A stretch of 5,992 bases of DNA from Bacteroidota bacterium (GTDB lineage: Bacteria; Bacteroidota; Kryptoniia; Kryptoniales; JAKASW01), in assembly GCA_021796055.1 (NCBI GenBank), contig JAJYOS010000434.1, positions 1 through 5,992 on the forward strand. Reading direction: 5' to 3'. Under the pieces are notes generated by a model that saw only the letters and a program-made list of their open reading frames with translations, searched no databases and was not told where the DNA came from. A program made the translations under genes and the position numbers. This document shows, piece after piece, positions 1 to 5,503 of this stretch; within the stretch, counting starts at the first letter, position 1, and every line of letters starts with the position of its first letter.

Positions 1-654
1 AACCTTGTACCCGGCTCTTTTGATTTTGTAACATAGATCTATATCTTCGCCGTACATGAAGTAATCTTCGTCAAAGCCGCCAACCTCGTCGAACACGTGC
101 CGCGGGATGAACATGAAACTCCCCCCAATGGCGTCGACTTCATGATCCTCTTCGGGATTAAGGTAGGTGAGGTTGTATCTACCGAACAGGCGGGTTCGCG
201 GGAACAAGGCGCTCAGGCCCGATATCTTTGTGAAGGCAACCCATGGCGTTGGGAATCCTCTTCTGCAGGTCTTCTGCAATGTGCCGTCCGCGTTCAAGAC
301 CTTGCAACTTGTAGCGCCTGCATCGGGATTTTCATTAGAGAACGCTAGCATTTCCTTGATGGTATTCTCGCCGACGACCGCATCCGGATTTATAAGTAGA
401 AGATATTGACCCGACGAAGCCTTAACTCCCTGATTGTTCGCCTTCCCAAATCCAATGTTCAGGTGGTTGTCTATGAGCTTCACGTCCTTGAAGTTCTTCT
501 TCAGGAACTCGACAGTATCGTCATCCGAAGAATTATCGACCACTATGATTTCCGAGTCGATTCCCTCAAGTGAGCGCCTTAGAGAATTGATAAGACTCTC
601 GAGGAAGCCGCGGACATTGAAGCTGACTATGACTACGGAGACAAGTTTGTTCAA
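1..654 (-). CDS. GT2 family glycosyltransferase (COG1216/rhamnosyltransferase-like), 3' end cut by window edge
   Basis: Reading leftward from a TTG at 654-652, this frame is open to base 1 and gives 218 residues with no stop, so the C-terminus lies outside the window. The N-terminal half is a GT-A fold: VVIVSFN at residues 7-13, VVDNSSDDD at 38-46, NIGFGKANNQG at 66-76, and LLLINPDA at 85-92, whose Asp is the DXD-like metal/nucleotide ligand. GGFDEDYFMYGEDIDLC at 192-208 carries the usual acidic catalytic-base region. These are the signatures of GT2 enzymes that add a sugar, often rhamnose, to a lipid-linked or surface glycan at the cytoplasmic face. Donor and acceptor cannot be read from sequence. 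TTG is the only credible start: an in-frame TAA lies a short way upstream and GAGG stands 5 nt before it. The start overlaps the stop of the preceding gene in TTGA, suggesting translational coupling. Full-length relatives have roughly 290-340 residues, so about a third is missing. Confidence 0.93.
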   Translation of the reverse strand, partial: MNKLVSVVIVSFNVRGFLESLINSLRRSLEGIDSEIIVVDNSSDDDTVEFLKKNFKDVKLIDNHLNIGFGKANNQGVKASSGQYLLLINPDAVVGENTIKEMLAFSNENPDAGATSCKVLNADGTLQKTCRRGFPTPWVAFTKISGLSALFPRTRLFGRYNLTYLNPEEDHEVDAIGGSFMFIPRHVFDEVGGFDEDYFMYGEDIDLCYKIKRAGYKV

Positions 655-1430
655 TGCTTCCTCAAACCGAAAAGATTAAGTATCCTTCCGATTCCCAGTA
701 TCAGCACGATTTTCACGCCCTCAAAGACGATCTTCTTCGACATCTTGCTTGTTCCTACACGCCGTTCGGTAAACACGATAGGCACCTCGACTATCCTGAA
801 ACCTTTCCGGTAAGCTCGAACGTTCATCTCGACCTGGAAGGCGTAGCCGTTCGATCTGATCGATTGCAGGTTAATCGACTTAAGGACTTCGACTTTAAAC
901 GCCTTGAAGCCGCTCGTCATGTCGTTGACCGGGACTCCCGTGACCGTCCTCGCGAAAATGTTGCCGCCATAACTGAGGAGAAGGCGCTTCATTGGCCAGT
1001 TTAGGACTGAGACGCCGAACGCGTATCGGGATCCGATTGCCAGATCGGCCTCATCAGTAAGAGCCTTGCAGAACCGCGGTATCTCCCCAGGCTCATGAGA
1101 CAAGTCCGCGTCCATTTCAATGACGTAGTCATAATCGTTGTCGATCGCGTATTTGAAGCCGGCGATATACGCGGTGCCAAGCCCGCCTTTCCCGCTTCTT
1201 CTCATCAGCTTGACGCGCAGATCGCTCTCTGAAATGCCTTCTACTATCTTCTGGGTCCCGTCGGGTGAATTATCGTCCACGACCAGTATATTCGCGTTCG
1301 GACACGCGTTTAGAACGCGCGGTATGACGATGCCAATATTTTCGGCCTCGTTATACGTAGGAATTACAACAAGCACCTTCTTCACGACTTCAGACATCCG
1401 ATCGCTCGCATCCCGAGCCGATCGGCTCAT
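651..1430 (-). CDS. Polyprenol-phosphate mannose/hexose synthase-like GT2 (DPM1 type)
   Basis: The 259-residue product matches dolichol-phosphate mannose synthase-type GT2 enzymes. These transfer a hexose from a nucleotide sugar (GDP-mannose in the type enzymes) to a polyprenyl phosphate on the cytoplasmic face. Visible motifs are PTYNE at 24-28, VDDNSPDGT at 51-59, MDADLSH at 106-112 (metal-binding DAD), NDMTSGFKAF at 169-178, QVEM at 199-202 and ERRVGTSKM at 222-230. It lacks the C-terminal GtrA-like membrane domain found in some relatives, so it is the short soluble or peripheral form. The start is ambiguous. ATG at 1430 has no Shine-Dalgarno sequence. ATG at 1397 (MSEVVKKVLVV) matches the usual short distance to PTYNE and has a weak GCGAG 7 nt upstream, so the true protein may have 248 residues. 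A strong hairpin lies between the two starts. The gene follows the phosphotransferase by 45 bp and overlaps the next gene by 4 bp. The sugar could be mannose, glucose or another hexose; motifs alone do not decide this. Confidence 0.9.
   Translation of the reverse strand: MSRSARDASDRMSEVVKKVLVVIPTYNEAENIGIVIPRVLNACPNANILVVDDNSPDGTQKIVEGISESDLRVKLMRRSGKGGLGTAYIAGFKYAIDNDYDYVIEMDADLSHEPGEIPRFCKALTDEADLAIGSRYAFGVSVLNWPMKRLLLSYGGNIFARTVTGVPVNDMTSGFKAFKVEVLKSINLQSIRSNGYAFQVEMNVRAYRKGFRIVEVPIVFTERRVGTSKMSKKIVFEGVKIVLILGIGRILNLFGLRKH
657..663 (-). promoter_or_regulatory. Ribosome binding site deciding the TTG start of the truncated GT2 gene
   Basis: On the minus strand GAGGAAGCA stands directly before TTG, placing GAGG 5 nt from the start codon. 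It lies inside the last codons of the upstream DPM1-like gene. It is the clearest Shine-Dalgarno sequence in the window and supports an unusual start codon inside a 4-bp overlap. Confidence 0.6.
1398..1425 (-). promoter_or_regulatory. Strong RNA hairpin at the 5' end of the DPM1-like gene
   Basis: In the minus-strand transcript CCGAUC pairs with GAUCGG and, after a single bulged G, GCUCG pairs with CGAGC around a GGAUG loop. This gives 11 base pairs in 28 nt. The last paired base is next to the ATG at 1397, and the hairpin contains the weak GCGAG that would serve that start. There is no U-tract, so it is not a standard terminator. If translation starts at 1397 the fold could mask initiation; if it starts at 1430 the fold lies within codons 2-11. 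The pairing is seen directly; a regulatory role is inference. Confidence 0.45.
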
Positions 1431-1434
1431 TACT

Positions 1435-1448
1435 GAGACCGAGGTCTC
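1435..1448 (-). repeat. Short inverted repeat in the gap before the DPM1-like gene
   Basis: GAGACC and GGTCTC form an inverted repeat with a 2-nt centre, which as RNA gives a 5-bp stem with a 4-nt loop. It lies in the 45-bp gap between the phosphotransferase stop and the first candidate ATG of the DPM1-like gene, 9 nt upstream of the larger hairpin on the transcript. No T-run follows. It may be part of a structured intercistronic segment, or chance. Confidence 0.3.
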
Positions 1449-1475
1449 GCGGCAGTTTAGGAGAATTATTGCTGA

Positions 1476-2888
1476 TCAAGCGTGCCCTTTCCCTAGCATG
1501 ACGTGGAAAATTGTCCAGAACAGTATTTGGAAGTCCAACCTCAACGACATATTCTCGATGTAGTAGAGATCATACTGAAGGTCTATCTTTACGTCCTCAA
1601 TGCTCTCATCATACTTGTACTTCACTCTCGCCAGCCCCGTCAAACCTGGTTTTACCTTGTACCTTCTCTTATACAGCGGTATATCCTTAGAAAGTTTTTC
1701 AACAAAGAACGGCCTTTCCGGGCGCGGCCCGACGAGGCTCATCTCTCCTTTCAGCACGTTCAGGAATTGAGGCGTTTCATCCAGATGGGTCTTGCGCAGG
1801 AATCGGCCTACCTTGGTGACGCGCGGGTCGTTCTTCGACGCCCATACGGGTCCCGTATGCTTTTCTGCGTCGACGTACATCGACCTGAATTTCCTTAGCG
1901 TAAAATTCTTAAGGTCCTTCCCGACTCTCTCCTGCCTGTAAATTATCGGCCCCTTAGAATCTATCTTGATAGCAATGGCAAGGATTATCCAGAGCGGCAG
2001 CCCGGCGATCAGGGCTATCGCGGAGACCATGATATCCATCAAGCGTTTTGTGACGACCTGCCATTGCTGCATAAGCTGCGGAACTACGTCGATCAGCGGG
2101 AACCCATACAGCTGCGACGTTCGCACCTGGCCGGCGATCGAGTCGTACAGGTCGGGCACGATCTTAATGGCAGCGTCCGCGCCATTTATACTCGTTATGA
2201 TGCCGGGAATATTCTCCTTCTCGTTCTCTTCAAGCGCTATTATTACCTCTTTCGCCTTGTACTTTTCGATCGTATCGTTCAGATCTACTGAGCGTGAAAG
2301 GAGGGGCGCAGGAAGGTTTTCAGCAGCAATCGAAGAGCCGATGTCGACAAAGCCGAGCGGATCGTAGCCGAGACTTCTGTACTTCTTCGCGAGATCATAC
2401 ACCGACCTTGCTCGTTCGCCGGATCCGACTATGATGGCCTTCTTGAGTCCGATCCCGCGCATCAGCAGACGCTTCTGCATTGTCCTGTACCCCAATCTTG
2501 AGAAGGAAACGCAAAAGACTATCACGCACCAGTAGAACACGACAAAGATCCTGACATGCGATATTTTCCCTGATGTCGCGTCGTCAAAAAAAATCGCGAA
2601 GAATAGTATTAAGACCCCGAGCGTCGCTACCTTAACAACCGCGATCACTTCGTCCAACCTCGAACTCAGGTAACTGAACTTGTACAGTCCCCAGAACCAG
2701 AAGAGGAAGATCAGAAAAAGGGTTAATAAGAATACTGGCCCCCAGAAATCAGGGACAGCCATTACGCGGAACAGTCCGCTCCTGACTCGAATGTAATAGT
2801 ACAGAGCGTTGGCCAGCAAGAGTGAAAAGAAATCAAGAGCTAGAAGCTTGCCGTAATCTTTGACCGACTGGCCTGTGGCATTATTCAT
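1476..2888 (-). CDS. Undecaprenyl-phosphate sugar-1-phosphate transferase (polyprenyl glycosylphosphotransferase, WcaJ/WbaP-like)
   Basis: This 470-residue membrane enzyme starts lipid-linked polysaccharide synthesis by transferring a sugar-1-phosphate from a nucleotide sugar to undecaprenyl phosphate. The N-terminus has four hydrophobic segments near residues 16-35, 50-69, 83-102 and 112-130. A Rossmann-like domain follows, with AIIVGSGERA at 151-160 and LGFVDIG at 178-184. The C-terminal bacterial sugar transferase domain (PF02397) begins with TKRLMDI at 280-286 and a membrane helix to about 306. It contains GPIIYRQERVG at 313-323, LRKFRSM at 331-337, LDETPQF at 369-375 with the catalytic Asp-Glu pair, SLVGPRPE at 384-391 and KPGLTGLA at 413-420. 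Length and domain order are typical of full-length members. The ATG at 2888 is the first in frame, with only a weak GAG upstream. This gene marks the cluster as lipid-carrier-dependent surface polysaccharide synthesis. The first sugar (glucose, galactose or another) is not decidable here. A run of eight T on the coding strand lies at codons 99-101. Confidence 0.95.
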   Translation of the reverse strand: MNNATGQSVKDYGKLLALDFFSLLLANALYYYIRVRSGLFRVMAVPDFWGPVFLLTLFLIFLFWFWGLYKFSYLSSRLDEVIAVVKVATLGVLILFFAIFFDDATSGKISHVRIFVVFYWCVIVFCVSFSRLGYRTMQKRLLMRGIGLKKAIIVGSGERARSVYDLAKKYRSLGYDPLGFVDIGSSIAAENLPAPLLSRSVDLNDTIEKYKAKEVIIALEENEKENIPGIITSINGADAAIKIVPDLYDSIAGQVRTSQLYGFPLIDVVPQLMQQWQVVTKRLMDIMVSAIALIAGLPLWIILAIAIKIDSKGPIIYRQERVGKDLKNFTLRKFRSMYVDAEKHTGPVWASKNDPRVTKVGRFLRKTHLDETPQFLNVLKGEMSLVGPRPERPFFVEKLSKDIPLYKRRYKVKPGLTGLARVKYKYDESIEDVKIDLQYDLYYIENMSLRLDFQILFWTIFHVMLGKGHA

Positions 2889-2950
2889 CAGCTCGTGATT
2901 CCGATCTACTTTGAAAACCCAAAATAAGTCTCATATTCCCTGCATGTCCG

Positions 2951-2978
2951 ACGATATAAAGCTTGACACAGTTGGCAA
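2951..2978 (-). promoter_or_regulatory. Possible promoter for the phosphotransferase operon
   Basis: On the minus strand TTGCCA and TATCGT are separated by 16 nt, a partial match to a sigma-70-type -35/-10 pair, about 60 nt before the ATG at 2888. The -10 matches only four of six consensus positions, and if the organism is from the Bacteroidota the consensus would differ. The position in the only sizeable gap supports it; the sequence match alone is weak. Confidence 0.25.
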
Positions 2979-3056
2979 TTCGTGGGCGACTCCCTTAGCG
3001 ATGAAAAATAAGAAATAGTTGATTTAATCCATAGGCATTCGTTTTAATCGCTGCAC

Positions 3057-3070
3057 CAGGCCCAAGCCTG
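3057..3070 (-). terminator. Weak hairpin downstream of the second GT-B gene
   Basis: In the minus transcript CAGGC pairs with GCCUG around a UUGG loop, extendable by one U-G wobble pair, 26 nt after the TGA at 3098-3096. The sequence after it is not a T-run, so it is at best a poor intrinsic terminator; it could be an mRNA 3'-end stabiliser or chance. Confidence 0.2.
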
Positions 3071-3095
3071 AACGACAGGTGAAAATATGAACAGC

Positions 3096-4286
3096 TCATC
3101 CTGGGCGTGTTCTGCTCTTCAAGTACGTCTCGAATTCGCTCACGACGGTTTTCCAACTAAGAGCGGCTCTCACTTCGTCCAACTCCGAGACGGTACTTAC
3201 ACGACCCTCTGCACCCTTCTTAAGAAGTTCTACGACCTTCGCGGAGAACTCGGCATCGCTTTGGGCAACCTGGACATACCGCTGGACCCGTTCCGGCAAA
3301 CCTCTTACAGCTATTGAAGTTGCGACAACCGGCACACCGAGCACAATCGGTTCGATGACCTTGTTAAGAGTCCCGGCGCCAAATCTGGTCGGCGCGATTG
3401 CCACGGCGCTCTTCTGGTACTCTGTCACGATATCTTCGACAAACCCAGTAACGATCACATTCTCCGAAGCGAGCTTCCTAATCTTTCGGGTCGGTTTGCG
3501 CCCGACGAGGAATAATTTCGCGTCCGGAATTACCGCCAGGATATCCGGGAAAATCTTCCTGGTGAAATGCAGCACCGCGTCTTCATTCGGAAAATAGGGC
3601 ATGTTTCCGGTGAAGATAATCCGTTTCTGATCCACACCGACGTCAGATCTTGAAAATGATTCCGTGTCGACCGCATTAGGAAGTATCTGAAAGTTCGCTT
3701 TGATCCCTTTCCCTTTCAGATAGTCCCTGTCGAATTCAGAACATATGAACGCGGTATCAAATCTTTCAGCGATGTGTTCATAACCGGATATTCTGCCCCT
3801 TTCAAAACGGATCATGAATTTTGTCAAGGGGTTTCTGACAGCATCGATAAACCGGGTAAGATAAAGAGACACGGCATCTGTGAAATCCAGGACATTGACC
3901 GTCCGGTTGCGATCGACATATTCGATGTACTGGGCGCTCCGGATAAAATGATAGTAGACCACGTCGGGCTCTTCATCCCTGACGATTTCCGCGAGTCGTC
4001 TTCCGAGCTTACCGCTCCGGTAAAGCGACACTTGCAGAGGCCTTCTCGAAAAGAGACCGAGGAAAGCGCCCAGGAGAGATCGGAGCATCGAATGCTGAAC
4101 GGTTTCAATTTCAGCCCCAAGCGCCCTGATCCCTGATAACAGCTCCGACTCCGAGGGCCCACGCGAGAGGCAAAGGACCTTCACTTTATTCTGACCCGCG
4201 AGATGCCTGACAATATTGTAGATCTTTAGTTTGTCTCCCTTATGCGGGGGGTACGGAACCCGTGTGGTAACAATAATTATTCTCAA
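3096..4286 (-). CDS. GT-B glycosyltransferase (GT4/Stp1-like, TIGR03087-type)
   Basis: The 396-residue product has a GT-B two-domain layout. The N-terminal acceptor domain opens with MRIIIVTTRVPYPPHKGDKLK, a start typical of Stp1-like sugar transferases described with PEP-CTERM/EpsH exopolysaccharide systems. The C-terminal nucleotide-sugar domain shows PNAVDTESF at 203-211, FTGNMPYFPNEDAV at 225-238, VTGFVED at 279-285 and the donor-binding segment GAGTLNKVIEP at 303-313, followed by GVPVVATSIAVRGL at 317-330. NKVIE retains the Lys and Glu that contact the nucleotide sugar; the common EA after it is EP here. The start is TTG at 4286-4284, the only one fitting the family N-terminus, with no good Shine-Dalgarno sequence. 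It begins 5 bp after the stop of the preceding GT-B gene, so the two are surely co-transcribed. It probably adds one sugar of the repeat unit at the cytoplasmic membrane. The link to a PEP-CTERM system is a family association only; no exosortase is present here. Confidence 0.93.
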   Translation of the reverse strand: MRIIIVTTRVPYPPHKGDKLKIYNIVRHLAGQNKVKVLCLSRGPSESELLSGIRALGAEIETVQHSMLRSLLGAFLGLFSRRPLQVSLYRSGKLGRRLAEIVRDEEPDVVYYHFIRSAQYIEYVDRNRTVNVLDFTDAVSLYLTRFIDAVRNPLTKFMIRFERGRISGYEHIAERFDTAFICSEFDRDYLKGKGIKANFQILPNAVDTESFSRSDVGVDQKRIIFTGNMPYFPNEDAVLHFTRKIFPDILAVIPDAKLFLVGRKPTRKIRKLASENVIVTGFVEDIVTEYQKSAVAIAPTRFGAGTLNKVIEPIVLGVPVVATSIAVRGLPERVQRYVQVAQSDAEFSAKVVELLKKGAEGRVSTVSELDEVRAALSWKTVVSEFETYLKSRTRPG

Positions 4287-4291
4287 ACCGC

Positions 4292-5503
4292 TTATCTCAG
4301 CTCCTTGTGTCTGCCTATAATCTCGGAATATTCATCCCAAAACATTCCTCCGATCCGTTCCCAGGAATACTCCGTCGATGCCAACCGGGCGGCCTGGCGC
4401 CCAATGCTGACGCAGAGTTCCCTATCGCCGAGTAGTCTGAGCACTTTACCCGCGAACTCGTTCGCGCCGTCGGCGACCATGATGTTCTTTTCCGTCTCGC
4501 ACTTAATTCCTTCACGTCCAATGGATGTTGCAACTATTGCTTTGCCTGCCGCCATCGCTTCCAGAATTTTAATCCTTATGCCGCTACCAGCCCTGAGCGG
4601 CACAACCATCAAGCGAGCCTTCCGGAACACTTCTCTGACGTCATCAACGAAACCTTTGACTATGACATTCCTGCCGTCGCTCAATTTAAACACATCGCGC
4701 GACGGATTCTTGCCGTAGACGTAAAATCTGACGCTCGGTCTCGACTTAACTACGATGGGAAGCACCTCCTGGACAAACCATGCCAGGCCGTCTACGTTCG
4801 GGAGCCAATCCAAACTTCCCACGTAAGCGATCGTGTCGTCCTCCCCCAGCGAGTCTTCCGGAGAAAAGAATTCAGTATCGACCCCCGCGGGGATAACGGC
4901 AGTTTTGATGTCATGCCGGAATGTCAGCAGGCGTTTCCGGTCCTCCTCCGTGATCATGATGCATTTGTTGAATTGCGCGCAGACGGCGGGCTCGTACTTC
5001 TTGAATTTGGCAAGCTGAAGCCCGGCATATCGTCTGTGAAACATATTTGGCGATGTTGCCGCGAAGCGTTCCATGATCTTTAGCTCGAGGTTATGTTCCC
5101 TGAGAACGACGGGCACTTTCAACGCTCTGCCGATGGCTAGGCCGTAATAGGCCATGTGCAAATGATCGACATGGACAAGATCGATTCCTTCTCCGCTTGT
5201 GAAGCGAACGATCTGCTCGAGGTTCTTCCGCGAGTGATACTTCTCGATGTTCACAGGGACCGCAGAGAATATGTTCTTCGCGGCTGTCTTTAGTCCATAT
5301 TTTTTTGTGAGGGGGGCTACGAACACGCTACTACACAGGTTCTTCAAAGCGGCTACAGACACCTCATCCTGCCTATCCGATACCGCGGCGAAGTAGATCT
5401 CAGCCCCACGGCGTCTCAGCTGACGTGTGATGTTATAAATTCCTATATTACCGCCTTCAGTAAGGGGGAACGGCAATCGAGGCGAAAGTTGAAGTATTTT
5501 CAA
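4292..5503 (-). CDS. GT-B glycosyltransferase (GT4 family)
   Basis: Taken from TTG at 5503-5501, the product has 403 residues and starts MKILQLSPRLPFPLTEGG, the classic GT4 N-terminus, with Gly-rich loop EGGN at 16-19. Other landmarks are HVDHLHMAYY at 111-120, REHNLE at 135-140, PAGVDTEFF at 205-213, YVGSLDWLPNVDGL at 227-240, VKGFVDD at 282-288 and the donor-site segment GSGIRIKILEAMAAG at 306-320, with the Arg-Lys-Glu set expected of an active retaining GT4 enzyme. The frame stays open upstream to an ATG at 5671, which would add 56 residues. I reject that extension as primary start because it shows no family similarity and has unusual composition. Another TTG at 5584 is also possible. None of the three has a strong Shine-Dalgarno sequence. 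The protein resembles the next gene product along its length, so the two are probably old paralogues. It ends with TAA 5 bp before that gene. The role is likely addition of a sugar to the lipid-linked repeat unit. Confidence 0.92.
   Translation of the reverse strand: MKILQLSPRLPFPLTEGGNIGIYNITRQLRRRGAEIYFAAVSDRQDEVSVAALKNLCSSVFVAPLTKKYGLKTAAKNIFSAVPVNIEKYHSRKNLEQIVRFTSGEGIDLVHVDHLHMAYYGLAIGRALKVPVVLREHNLELKIMERFAATSPNMFHRRYAGLQLAKFKKYEPAVCAQFNKCIMITEEDRKRLLTFRHDIKTAVIPAGVDTEFFSPEDSLGEDDTIAYVGSLDWLPNVDGLAWFVQEVLPIVVKSRPSVRFYVYGKNPSRDVFKLSDGRNVIVKGFVDDVREVFRKARLMVVPLRAGSGIRIKILEAMAAGKAIVATSIGREGIKCETEKNIMVADGANEFAGKVLRLLGDRELCVSIGRQAARLASTEYSWERIGGMFWDEYSEIIGRHKELR

Larger units (their letters stand above)
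2889..3095 (-). other. 207-bp intergenic gap between GT-B gene and phosphotransferase
   Basis: This is the only long gap between genes inside the cluster. No ORF or RNA gene is recognisable in it. It is AT-richer than the flanking genes, with a GATTAAA repeat pair near 3020-3050. It holds a small hairpin near the upstream gene's stop and a possible promoter for the phosphotransferase, suggesting the cluster may be two transcription units. Confidence 0.5.

Noticed and set aside
654..1563. Plus-strand ORFs of 116 and 141 codons (654-1004, 1138-1563)
   Set aside because: They lie antisense to the well-supported DPM1-like and phosphotransferase genes and show no domain; they are shadows of minus-strand codon use.
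1966..2367. Plus-strand ORF of 133 codons opposite the phosphotransferase
   Set aside because: It is antisense to conserved membrane and sugar-transferase domains, and its Ser/Ile/Thr-rich product looks like a reverse translation of those segments.
2963..2968. TTGACA on the plus strand as a -35 box
   Set aside because: No -10-like hexamer follows at 16-18 nt and no plus-strand gene lies downstream.
3774..4718. Antisense ORFs of 120 and 158 codons opposite the GT-B pair, and a 112-codon minus-strand alternative frame (3824-4162)
   Set aside because: All overlap strongly supported GT-B coding sequence in another frame, with no ribosome site or motif.
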